The notes beneath the pieces are model-generated. The model was not told the DNA's origin. It worked only from the letters and a program-made list of their open reading frames with translations, and searched no databases. A program made the position numbers and the translations under genes. A stretch of 37,035 bases of DNA from Alphaproteobacteria bacterium MarineAlpha3_Bin3 (GTDB lineage: Bacteria; Pseudomonadota; Alphaproteobacteria; Rhodospirillales; Casp-alpha2), in assembly GCA_002938075.1 (NCBI GenBank), contig PTLK01000002.1:1-37035 (forward strand), given 5' to 3'. Shown one piece after another: positions 20,257-28,225 of this stretch; within the stretch, counting starts at the first letter, position 1; each line of letters begins with the position of its first letter.

Positions 20257-22040
20257 CGGTACAGGGCCTCCAGCGCCTCGCCGTAGATTTGCTTGATTTT
20301 GTGGCGGCGGATTTTGAGCGTCGGGGTCAACAACCCATTATCCGTTGTGAAGGGCTCGCCCGCGATCATCAGGCGCCGCACCTTCTCGACGTTGGAGAGC
20401 TTGGCGTTGACCCGTTCGAGGACCGCGCCGAGGGCCTTGATAAGGTCCTCATCGCCGGCCAGGTCCGAAAGCCGGGCGGGTTTGCCGGCCGCTTCCGCCC
20501 ACCCGGCAAGCCAGTCCGCGTCAGGCACCAGAAGGCTCACCAAGTGCGAGCGTTTGTCGCCGTAGACCATGGCCTGGGCGATTTCCGCCTCGATGGTAAG
20601 GATGCCCTCGATCCGTTGTGGCGAAATGTTGTCACCGCCGGAATTGACGATGATGTCCTTCTTGCGGTCGGTGATCCGCAAATGGCCGTCCTCGTCGATA
20701 AGACCGATGTCGCCCGTATGCACCCATCCGTCGCGGATGGTTTCACGCGTTGCTTCGTCATTCCGCCAATAGCCCTGCATGACTAGTTCGCCACGGACCA
20801 GGATCTCGCCGTCGTCGGCGATCTTCACCTCCACCCCTTTCAGGGGCGGCCCGACGGTGTGCAGCTTCATGGTGCTGGGGATATTGATGCTCACCGACGG
20901 CGAGGTTTCCGTCTGGCCGTAACCCTGCAAAATCCTCAGGCCGAGCGCGGTAAAAAACATTCCGATTTCCGGGTTCAGGGGGGCGCCGCCCGAAACCAAG
21001 GCCTTGAGACGACCGCCGAAACGCTTTTGGACCTTGCGTCGGACCAGAACGTCCAGCACCCTGTTAACGATCCGTTCCCCGAAATCCAGGCTGCCCGGGT
21101 GTTGAAAATCCCTGGTCCCCAGCTCTACGGTTCGGTTGAACATTTTTTCCTTGAGGCCCCCGGCTTTCTTGACGCCTAAGGTGATGCGGTGGTGGAACGT
21201 CTCATAAAGCCGGGGCACGGCGGTCATGATCGTCGGCCGGGCTTCCACCAGGTTGGCGGCCAGGGTGTCGGCGCCTTCGGCGTAATAGATTTCGGCGCCG
21301 ATGGTCATCGGAAAGAACTGTCCGGCCATGTGCTCGTAGGAATGGCTGAGCGGCAGGAAGGACAGGAACACCTCGTTGCCCAGGCCCAGATCCATCAGGG
21401 CGTTTACGGCGCCTTCGCAGTTTGACAGGATATTGCGGTGGCTAAGCATGACGCCCTTGGGTACGCCGCCGGTGCCGGACGTATAGATGATGCAGGCGGT
21501 ATCGCCGGTCCCCCATTGCCCGGCCATTTCGACGATGTTCTGGTGGTTTTCGCGTCCCCGGTCCAGCACGTCATCCATGTGCAGGACCTTGACGGAAAGT
21601 TCCTGGGACAATCCGGGCAGGTCCATGGCGAAGACGAATTCGGCTTTGGGCGCCTTATGGGCCGCCGGCAGGACCCGTTCGGCGAGGCGGCGGTTCGATA
21701 CGATGACGCCTCGCGCGCCGCTGTTGCGGAGGATATGAAGGTGATCGTCCTCGGTATTGGTGGTGTAGGCGGGAACGGTTATGGCGCCAATGGACATGAT
21801 CGCCAAGTCCGAAACCAGCCACGCCGGCCGGTTTTCGGAAACCAGCATCACCCGGTCCCCCGGCTCGACGCCCTGGGCCAGAAGCCCGCGGGCCAACGGC
21901 GTCACCCGGGCGGCGGTGTCGCCCCAGCTCAACGCCTTATAATCGCCATGACGTTTGACCCACAGGAAAGGCCGTTCGCCCAGCCGGTCCACCTGATCGA
22001 AAAACATGGCCGCCAGGTTGGGCCAGTTTCGGTCACTCAT
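20253..22040 (-). CDS. Long-chain fatty-acid-CoA ligase (AMP-binding)
   Basis: Activates long-chain fatty acids to acyl-CoA through an acyl-AMP intermediate. The 595 residues contain the P-loop YTSGTGGVPKGVMLSH (about residue 180), ILQGYGQTETSP, and the adenylation hinge GWVHTGDIGLIDEDGHL with ITDRKKD. The C-terminal domain has the catalytic region around VNSGGDNISPQRIE and ends RRHKIKQIYGEALEALYR. It is closest to the FadD15/FAA-type long ligases. ATG 22040 follows GGGAGGAAAA by about 8 bases; the frame stays open to 22163 but that part looks non-coding. It is divergent from the M3 peptidase across 115 bases and convergent with the EamA gene. Confidence 0.92.
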   Translation of the reverse strand: MSDRNWPNLAAMFFDQVDRLGERPFLWVKRHGDYKALSWGDTAARVTPLARGLLAQGVEPGDRVMLVSENRPAWLVSDLAIMSIGAITVPAYTTNTEDDHLHILRNSGARGVIVSNRRLAERVLPAAHKAPKAEFVFAMDLPGLSQELSVKVLHMDDVLDRGRENHQNIVEMAGQWGTGDTACIIYTSGTGGVPKGVMLSHRNILSNCEGAVNALMDLGLGNEVFLSFLPLSHSYEHMAGQFFPMTIGAEIYYAEGADTLAANLVEARPTIMTAVPRLYETFHHRITLGVKKAGGLKEKMFNRTVELGTRDFQHPGSLDFGERIVNRVLDVLVRRKVQKRFGGRLKALVSGGAPLNPEIGMFFTALGLRILQGYGQTETSPSVSINIPSTMKLHTVGPPLKGVEVKIADDGEILVRGELVMQGYWRNDEATRETIRDGWVHTGDIGLIDEDGHLRITDRKKDIIVNSGGDNISPQRIEGILTIEAEIAQAMVYGDKRSHLVSLLVPDADWLAGWAEAAGKPARLSDLAGDEDLIKALGAVLERVNAKLSNVEKVRRLMIAGEPFTTDNGLLTPTLKIRRHKIKQIYGEALEALYR

Positions 22041-22155
22041 AATTGAGTTTTCCTCCCGCTTGTGGGACCTATCATTGTCGTTGCCGCGGGTCATTTCCAC
22101 CTTTATATGGCTGGGAGGACCTGAATCCGGCTGGCGGCCGAAGAAAGGATAATAA

Positions 22156-23970
22156 ATGACCAAAACCAGGACTCACCAGACCCGGCAAAAAAGCCAAAGC
22201 GGCGATTTGCCGAACTGGAATTTGAACGATCTTTACCGCCGGCCGAAATCGCCGAAGCTGAAGGCCGACATCGCCTGGGCCCGGAGTGAATCGAAAAAGT
22301 TCCGCAAAGCCTTCGAAGGGCGTCTCAAGGGCCTCGACGGAAACGGACTGGCCAGGGCTATTTCGCGCTACGAAAAAATCACCGAGCGCCTGGGCCGGGT
22401 GATGAGCTACGGGCACCTGCTGCACGCGACCCATATTTCCGATGCCGAAATCAGCGCTTTTTTCCAGACCCTGCAGGAAAAGGTGACGGATATTTCCACC
22501 GAAATCCTGTTTTTTACCCTGGAGCTCAACCGGCTCGGCGAGACGGTGTTGAAAAAGCAGCTCAAAAGCCCCAAGGCCGCCCGATATGCGCCGTGGATCA
22601 GGGATTGCCGGGTTTTCCGCCGCCACCAGCTTTCCGACGAGGCGGAGAAGCTGTTGCACGAAAAATCGCTGACCAGCCACAACGCCTGGATCCGCCTGTT
22701 CGGGGAAACCATGGCCGACCTCCGTTTTCGGGTCGAGGGCGGCAAGAAGCCTAAGCAGATGACCCTCGCCGATACCCTTAACCTGCTGTCCGACAAAAAG
22801 GCCCAGGTCCGCAAACGGGGCGCCAAGGCGCTCAGCCGCGGCCTGGCCAAGAACATTCGGGTGCTATCGTTGATCACCAATACGCTGGCCAAGGACAAGG
22901 AGATCGAGGACCAATGGCGGCGGTACCCGCACCCGGCGTCCTATCGCAACCTTTCCAACCAGGTCGAAGACGAGTTCGTGGATGCTCTCATCGGCGCCGT
23001 CAAGGACAGCTATCCCCGGCTGTCGCACCGGTATTACAGGCTCAAGGCGAAATGGTTCGGGGTCCGTAAGCTCAATACCTGGGACCGCAACGCGCCGCTG
23101 CCCGAGGATTCCAACCGCCACTATTCATGGGGCGAGGCCAGGCAAATCGTGCTTTCGGCCTTTGGTGGTTTCGCCCCTGAGATGTCCGAAATCGCCGGGC
23201 GTTTCTTCGATCATGGATGGATCGACGCGGCGCCCCGGCCGGGCAAGGATTCCGGCGCCTTTGCCCACCCTACGGTGCCTTCGGTGCATCCCTATGTGAT
23301 GCTCAACTACCACGGCAAGGGGCGGGACGTGATGACGCTGGCCCATGAACTGGGCCACGGGGTGCACCAGGTGCTGGCCGCCCCCCAGGGCGCATTGATG
23401 TCCGACACGCCGCTGACGTTGGCCGAAACGGCGTCCGTCTTCGGCGAGATGCTGACCTTTCAGGCGATGCTGAAGACCGAAAAAAGCGCCAAGCGGCGGC
23501 GCATCCTTCTCGCCGGCAAGGTCGAGGACATGATGAACACCGTCATCCGGCAGATCGCCTTTCACCAGTTCGAAGAACGCGTCCACGCCGAACGCCCGAA
23601 GGGCGAATTGAGTGCCCAGCGCCTGGGCGACATCTGGATGGAGGTGCAGCGCCAAAGCCTTGGCCCGGCGTTCCGGTTCGATGACGATTACCGGAATTTC
23701 TGGGCCTATATCCCGCATTTCCTGCACGCGCCGTTTTACGTTTACGCCTATGCCTTCGGCGATTGCCTGGTCAATTCCCTTTATGACGTTTTCAAGAACG
23801 GCCACCCCGGCTTCCAGGGCAAATATTTCAACATGCTGAAGGCCGGCGGCACGCTGCGCCATAAAGAGCTTTTGGCGCCGTTCGGGCTCGATGCCTCCGA
23901 TCCGGATTTCTGGCAGCGCGGCCTGGGCGTTATTTCGGGCTTCATCGACGAGCTCGAAAGCGAATTTTGA
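22156..23970 (+). CDS. pepF: M3 family oligoendopeptidase (PepF type)
   Basis: Cytoplasmic zinc metallopeptidase that cuts short peptides. The 604 residues match the M3B/PepF length. The zinc site HELGHGVHQ has ligands His397 and His401, with the third ligand in TLAETASVFGEML about 25 residues later. C-terminal PHFLHAPFYVYAYAFGDCLV is typical of the family. The N-terminus (DLPNWNLNDLYRR) is the usual opening after a short basic leader. ATG 22156 follows AAAGGA at a good distance. The ABC1 kinase starts 1 base after its stop codon, which argues for translational coupling. Confidence 0.93.
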   Translation: MTKTRTHQTRQKSQSGDLPNWNLNDLYRRPKSPKLKADIAWARSESKKFRKAFEGRLKGLDGNGLARAISRYEKITERLGRVMSYGHLLHATHISDAEISAFFQTLQEKVTDISTEILFFTLELNRLGETVLKKQLKSPKAARYAPWIRDCRVFRRHQLSDEAEKLLHEKSLTSHNAWIRLFGETMADLRFRVEGGKKPKQMTLADTLNLLSDKKAQVRKRGAKALSRGLAKNIRVLSLITNTLAKDKEIEDQWRRYPHPASYRNLSNQVEDEFVDALIGAVKDSYPRLSHRYYRLKAKWFGVRKLNTWDRNAPLPEDSNRHYSWGEARQIVLSAFGGFAPEMSEIAGRFFDHGWIDAAPRPGKDSGAFAHPTVPSVHPYVMLNYHGKGRDVMTLAHELGHGVHQVLAAPQGALMSDTPLTLAETASVFGEMLTFQAMLKTEKSAKRRRILLAGKVEDMMNTVIRQIAFHQFEERVHAERPKGELSAQRLGDIWMEVQRQSLGPAFRFDDDYRNFWAYIPHFLHAPFYVYAYAFGDCLVNSLYDVFKNGHPGFQGKYFNMLKAGGTLRHKELLAPFGLDASDPDFWQRGLGVISGFIDELESEF

Positions 23971-23971
23971 C

Positions 23972-25312
23972 ATGGCCGATGACAACAGCCTGAGCGGACG
24001 GGTCCAGCGCTACGCCAAGGTGGGGACCACTATCGGCGGCTTCGCGGCACGCACCGTCGGCGGCCAGTTGTTCGGACTCCCGCTCGATCGCGCCGAGCAT
24101 GCCGCCGAATTGCAGCAAGCCTTGGGTGGGCTCAAGGGCCCGGTGATGAAGGTGGCGCAGATCCTGGCCACCGTTCCCGACGTTTTGCCCGAGGAATACA
24201 TCGTCGAGCTGGCGAAGTTGCAGACCAACGCGCCTGCCATGGGCTGGGCCTTCGTCAAGCGCCGTATGGCCGGCGAATTGGGGCCGAACTGGCAATCGAA
24301 ATTCAAGTCCTTCGAACAGCAGGCCGCCGCCGCCGCGTCCCTGGGACAGGTCCACAAGGCCCAAGACCTTCGGGGCCGCAGGCTGGCCTGCAAGATTCAG
24401 TACCCGGATATGGGCTCGGTGGTGGAGGCCGACCTCAAGCAGTTGAAGCTGGCGTTCGCCATCTACCGGCGCTACGACCGCGCCATCGACCCCAGCGAAA
24501 TCCACAAGGAGCTTTCCGACCGGCTGCGCGAGGAACTGGATTACCGCCGCGAGGCCTGCAATATGAGCCTTTATGGCAAGATCCTTAAAGCCGAGAAAGG
24601 CGTTCACGTCCCCGATGTGGTGGCGAAGCTGTCCAGCGACCGGCTGTTGAGTATGACGTGGCTGGACGGAGCCCCCTTGCTGCGGTTCGTCGACGAACAC
24701 ATCAAAAGCCGAAACGCGGTGGCCCGGAACATGTTCCGGGCCTGGTACGTGCCGTTTTATTTTTACGGTGTGCTGCATGGCGATCCACACCTCGGCAATT
24801 ACACGGTGCGGCCCGACGGGACCATCAACCTGATGGATTACGGCTGCATCCGGGTGTTCAAGCCCAGCTTCATCCGCGCCGTGATCGACCTTTACCGGGC
24901 GCTCCGCGACGACGACCCGGACCTGGCGGTTCACGCTTACGAGACTTGGGGCTTTCATCACCTGGGACGGGACGTCATCGACATCCTCAACCAGTGGGCC
25001 CGTTTCCTTTACGCGCCGTTGTTGGAGGATCAGGTGAAAACCATCCAGGACGACGGCGGGGTGATGTACGGGGCCGGGGTGGCGGCTAAGGTCCACCGGG
25101 AGCTCCGGACTATCGGTGGGGTCACACCGCCGAGGGAATTCGTCCTCATGGACCGTGCCTCCATCGGACTGGGCAGCGTGTTCACCCATCTGAAGGCTGA
25201 AATCAACTGGCACCGGATGTTTCACGACCTGATCGACGATTTCGACGAAAAGGAACTTGCCAAGCGGCAAAAAAAGATGTTGGCCGCTTTCGACATTCCG
25301 CTGGCCGATTGA
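23972..25312 (+). CDS. ABC1/UbiB-family atypical kinase
   Basis: Protein-kinase-like member of the ABC1/ADCK/UbiB family, members of which support ubiquinone synthesis or lipid-related functions; the substrate here is unknown. In the 446 residues the family-specific N-terminal motif reads GPVMKVAQILATVPD (KxxQ segment), the Ala-rich nucleotide loop AAAAASLGQVHKA replaces the usual Gly-rich loop, LACKIQYP holds the ATP-binding Lys, and HGDPHLGNY with MDYGC provides the catalytic and metal-binding Asp residues. The enzyme core looks intact. The ATG at 23972 is 1 base after the pepF stop. A cyclic-nucleotide-binding protein follows after 86 bases on the same strand. Confidence 0.92.
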   Translation: MADDNSLSGRVQRYAKVGTTIGGFAARTVGGQLFGLPLDRAEHAAELQQALGGLKGPVMKVAQILATVPDVLPEEYIVELAKLQTNAPAMGWAFVKRRMAGELGPNWQSKFKSFEQQAAAAASLGQVHKAQDLRGRRLACKIQYPDMGSVVEADLKQLKLAFAIYRRYDRAIDPSEIHKELSDRLREELDYRREACNMSLYGKILKAEKGVHVPDVVAKLSSDRLLSMTWLDGAPLLRFVDEHIKSRNAVARNMFRAWYVPFYFYGVLHGDPHLGNYTVRPDGTINLMDYGCIRVFKPSFIRAVIDLYRALRDDDPDLAVHAYETWGFHHLGRDVIDILNQWARFLYAPLLEDQVKTIQDDGGVMYGAGVAAKVHRELRTIGGVTPPREFVLMDRASIGLGSVFTHLKAEINWHRMFHDLIDDFDEKELAKRQKKMLAAFDIPLAD

Positions 25313-25398
25313 GCCGCTTGTGTGGTCCTGGGCCGAACCGCTAGTATTTCCAGAGCCGTTTCCGCGACGGTTTTCAATACATAACAAGGCTGAGGCGC

Positions 25399-26001
25399 AT
25401 GTTCGTCGACGGCGGAGAAGTCGATAAGAAATTCTTCCAGGAAGGCGAGACCGTCTTCCAGGAGGGCGATCCGGGCAACGCCGCCTATATCGTCGAATCC
25501 GGGTCGGAGGGCATTTTCAGGTCCGACGAAGGCGAAGATGTCCAGTTGGCGACCATGAACATGGGCGAGTTATTCGGGGAAATGGCCATCATCGACGGCT
25601 CGAAACGCATGGCCCATGCGGTGGCCATGGAAGACAGCGTCATTGTCTGCCTGCCCCGCGCCGATCTCGAGGCCATGCTCGCCAAACAAGCGCCGATGGT
25701 CAAAACCCTGATCCAGATTCTGGCCGATAACCTGCGCACCGTCCACGAGGTCTATATGAAACGCCCGTGCAGCGTCCATGATTTCTTCAACGCCATAACC
25801 TTTCATATGGACGGGCTGGGCAAAAGAATTGAGGCCGACAAGGACGCCGACCCAACGGGGGAGGATCTCAAAAGACTGAAGCTCACCGAGGAGCAAATGT
25901 CGGTTCTGGCCGAGCATTTCGCCGATTATCAGGACAAGCGGGCCAGCGTTGTCGAAGTTCTGGGGAAAGCCCCAGACAAGCCAGACAAGAAGGTTGGCTG
26001 A
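25399..26001 (+). CDS. Cyclic nucleotide-binding domain protein
   Basis: A 200-residue protein with one CNB (cAMP-receptor-like) domain and no DNA-binding or enzymatic partner domain that I can see. The beta-roll is visible from about residue 9 (FFQEGETVFQEGDPGNAAYIVESG), and the phosphate-binding cassette appears as MGELFGEMAIIDGSKRMAHAV, which keeps FGE and an Arg but lacks the common RAAT/RSAT. After about residue 118 comes a helical region (CSVHDFFNAITFHMDGLGKR) and a Lys-rich tail. It probably senses a nucleotide or acts as a binding adaptor; that is inference. RidA starts 20 bases after its stop, so the two may share a transcript. Confidence 0.85.
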   Translation: MFVDGGEVDKKFFQEGETVFQEGDPGNAAYIVESGSEGIFRSDEGEDVQLATMNMGELFGEMAIIDGSKRMAHAVAMEDSVIVCLPRADLEAMLAKQAPMVKTLIQILADNLRTVHEVYMKRPCSVHDFFNAITFHMDGLGKRIEADKDADPTGEDLKRLKLTEEQMSVLAEHFADYQDKRASVVEVLGKAPDKPDKKVG

Positions 26002-26021
26002 GCACGGGAGGATTATCGGTC

Positions 26022-26417
26022 TTGAGCGAGCCCAAATTCCATATGTTTCCGGCGGCCCCTAAGCCGGTCGCGCCGTTCAGCCATGCGGTCGAGGCCGATG
26101 GCTGGGTGCAGTTGGCGGGGCAGATGCCGACGGACCCCGACGACCCGTCGAAGCCTCTGCCCGACGGCATCGAGGCGCAGACCCGGCAGGTCATGGACAA
26201 CCTGGTGTTGGTCCTGGGCGGGCTCGGCCTCGGGTTCGAACACGTGACCTCGGCCCGGGCCTTCCTGACCCATTTCGAGCGCGATTACGCGGCCATGAAC
26301 GAAGTCTATGCGTCTTATTTCCCCGCCGACCGGCGCCCGGCACGGACCTGCGTCGGGGTTGCCGCACTGGCCCGGGGCGCCTTGGTCGAAATCGACATGA
26401 TCGCCCGCCGGGGTTAA
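26022..26417 (+). CDS. RidA family (YjgF/UK114) protein
   Basis: Family members hydrolyse reactive enamine/imine intermediates made by PLP enzymes. The 131 residues fit the single-domain fold: PFSHAVEADGWVQLAGQMP, the central VMDNLVLVLGGLGLGFEHV helix, and the C-terminal RPARTCVGVAALARGALVEIDMIA containing the conserved Arg that holds the substrate carboxylate. The start is TTG at 26022, supported by GGGAGGAT 8 bases upstream; the first in-frame ATG (residue 8) has no ribosome-binding site and would cut the first strand. It lies between the CNB protein and pntAA. Which RidA subgroup it belongs to was not tested. Confidence 0.9.
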   Translation: MSEPKFHMFPAAPKPVAPFSHAVEADGWVQLAGQMPTDPDDPSKPLPDGIEAQTRQVMDNLVLVLGGLGLGFEHVTSARAFLTHFERDYAAMNEVYASYFPADRRPARTCVGVAALARGALVEIDMIARRG

Positions 26418-26512
26418 CGCGGGCCTTGTGCAACTCCGCCCGAGAAGGCATATAAAACGCTGAAAAGAATGCTCGGCGGTGGGCGCGGCCAAAAAGTACC
26501 GCCGCAGGACGG

Positions 26513-26563
26513 CCCCCTGGGACGACCCCTGAGACGACCCCCTGAGACAACCCCCTGAGACGA
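26513..26563 (+). repeat. Four tandem 12-13-nt repeats before pntAA
   Basis: Four units run head to tail at 26513-26525, 26526-26537, 26538-26550 and 26551-26563, with core CCCCCTGAGACGA; units differ by one or two substitutions and unit two lacks one C. The array ends 1 base before the AAGGA ribosome-binding site of pntAA. Copy-number change would alter the leader without touching the coding region. Confidence 0.85.
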
Positions 26564-26579
26564 CAAGGACGAATTTCCA

Positions 26580-27794
26580 ATGAAAATCGCCATCGTCAAG
26601 GAAACCCGGGCCAACGAAACGCGGGTGGCCGGTTCTCCGGAAGTGGTCAAGAAATTGATCGGGCTCGGCTTTCAGGTCGTCGTCCAGCAGGACGCGGGTC
26701 GGGACGCGTCCTTTACCGACGCCGCTTTCCGCGACGCCGGCGCCACCATCGCCAAGGACGCCCGGGCGGCGTTGAAGGGTGCCGGCATGGTTTTCAAGAT
26801 CCAGGCTCCCCAGGCGGGTGAAATTCCGGCGATCAAGAAGGGCACCATCTTGGTGGCTTCCCTGGGCGCGCTTTCCAACCCGAAGGAGATGCAGGCCCTG
26901 GCCCGGGCCGGGCTGACGTCGTTTGCCATGGAGTTGATGCCGCGTATCAGCCGGGCGCAAAGCATGGATATCCTGTCGTCGCAGTCGAACCTGGCCGGTT
27001 ACAAGGCGGTGCTGGACGCGGCCTCGGAATTCGGCCGTGCCTTTCCGATGATGATGACGGCGGCGGGAACGGTACCCCCGGCCAAGGTCTTCATCATGGG
27101 GGTCGGCGTCGCCGGCCTGCAGGCCATCGCCACCGCCAAGCGGCTGGGCGCCATCGTCACCGCCACCGACGTGCGCCCGGCGACCAAGGAACAGGTGGAA
27201 AGCCTGGGCGGCAAGTTTCTCGAAGTCGACCCGGAAATGGAAAAGGACGCCCAAACCGAAGGCGGCTACGCCAAGGAGATGCCGCCCGCGTACTTCGCCA
27301 AGCAGAAGAAGGTCGTCGCCGAGCACATCACCAAGCAGGACATCGTCATCACCACGGCGTTGATCCCGGGCCGTCCGGCGCCGGTTTTGGTGACCGAGCA
27401 GGTGGTCGCCACCATGAAGCCCGGCGCGGTCATCGTCGATCTGGCGGTCGAGGCGGGGGGTAATTGCCCGCTGTCGAAACTCGATCAGGTGGTGAAAACC
27501 AAGAACGGCGTCACTATTATCGGCCATGGCAACGTCGCCGGCCGTCTGGCCGAGGACGCCAGCGCGCTGTTCGCCAAGAACCTGCTCAACTTCATCACCC
27601 CCCTGGTCGATCCCGAAACAAAGAATCTGGCCATCGACTGGGAAGATGAAATCGTCAAGGGCACCCTGGTCACCCGGGACGGCAAAGTGGTGCATCCAAT
27701 GCTGACGAATAAAAAACCGGGGAAGAAACCAGGGAAAAAGCCGGCCGGGAAAGCCAAAAAACCGGCGTCTAAACCGAAACCCAAAGGGAAATGA
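26580..27794 (+). CDS. pntAA: NAD(P) transhydrogenase alpha subunit 1 (domain I)
   Basis: NAD(H)-binding peripheral subunit of proton-translocating transhydrogenase, which makes NADPH from NADH using the proton gradient. The 404 residues have the alanine-dehydrogenase-like N-terminus (MKIAIVKETRANETRVA), the Rossmann motif MGVGVAGLQAIATAKRLGA with ATDVRP, and VTIIGHGNVAGRL near the C-terminal third. The core ends about residue 376. Beyond it is an unusual tail of about 28 residues made almost wholly of Lys, Pro and Gly (KKPGKKPGKKPAGKAKK and on). ATG 26580 follows AAGGA by 10 bases. Its stop overlaps the first possible pntAB start in ATGA, so the subunits are translationally coupled. Confidence 0.95.
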   Translation: MKIAIVKETRANETRVAGSPEVVKKLIGLGFQVVVQQDAGRDASFTDAAFRDAGATIAKDARAALKGAGMVFKIQAPQAGEIPAIKKGTILVASLGALSNPKEMQALARAGLTSFAMELMPRISRAQSMDILSSQSNLAGYKAVLDAASEFGRAFPMMMTAAGTVPPAKVFIMGVGVAGLQAIATAKRLGAIVTATDVRPATKEQVESLGGKFLEVDPEMEKDAQTEGGYAKEMPPAYFAKQKKVVAEHITKQDIVITTALIPGRPAPVLVTEQVVATMKPGAVIVDLAVEAGGNCPLSKLDQVVKTKNGVTIIGHGNVAGRLAEDASALFAKNLLNFITPLVDPETKNLAIDWEDEIVKGTLVTRDGKVVHPMLTNKKPGKKPGKKPAGKAKKPASKPKPKGK

Positions 27795-27796
27795 CC

Positions 27797-28210
27797 ATGG
27801 AAGTGGAAACCATCAGGGACTTGGCCGCGGAACTAGCGACGGAAGCCGCGACCTTGTTCGAAAAATCCGAAAAACTGGCCAACGCATTGACGAAACAGGT
27901 CGAGATTCAGATACAAGGCGCGGGAGGCGACCCGTTTTTGGGCCTGTTCACGGTTTTCGTGCTCGCCTGCTTTATCGGTTTTTACGTCGTCTGGAGCGTC
28001 ACCCCGGCGCTTCATTCGCCGTTGATGGCGGTCACCAACGCCATCTCGTCGGTCATCATCGTCGGCGGGCTTCTTGCCGCCGGGCCGACGGAAATGGATT
28101 TTTCCAAGCTCATGGGCTTTCTGGCGGTGACACTGGCGTCGGTCAATATCTTCGGCGGTTTCATCGTTACCAATCGCATGTTGGGCATGTTCAAGAAGAA
28201 AAAAAACTAG
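27797..28210 (+). CDS. pntAB: NAD(P) transhydrogenase alpha subunit 2 (membrane part)
   Basis: Small membrane subunit of the three-part transhydrogenase found in Rhodospirillum and relatives; in enteric bacteria it is fused to domain I. There are 137 residues from ATG 27797 (139 from ATG 27791). I prefer 27797 because AAGGG lies 8 bases upstream of it and only 2 bases upstream of 27791. After a helical N-terminus come three or four hydrophobic segments: LFTVFVLACFIGFYVVWSV, AVTNAISSVIIVGGLLAAG and LMGFLAVTLASVNIFGGFIV. It ends in a Lys cluster (MFKKKKN). pntB begins 15 bases later. Confidence 0.95.
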   Translation: MEVETIRDLAAELATEAATLFEKSEKLANALTKQVEIQIQGAGGDPFLGLFTVFVLACFIGFYVVWSVTPALHSPLMAVTNAISSVIIVGGLLAAGPTEMDFSKLMGFLAVTLASVNIFGGFIVTNRMLGMFKKKKN

Positions 28211-28225
28211 GGCGGGAGCAGGGAC

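Noticed and set aside
23942..25387. 481-codon minus-strand frame opposite the ABC1 kinase
   Set aside because: Shadow of a conserved gene; no recognisable motif.
26013..27695. 560-codon minus-strand frame opposite ridA and pntAA
   Set aside because: It spans two conserved plus-strand genes and the tandem repeat; antisense artefact.
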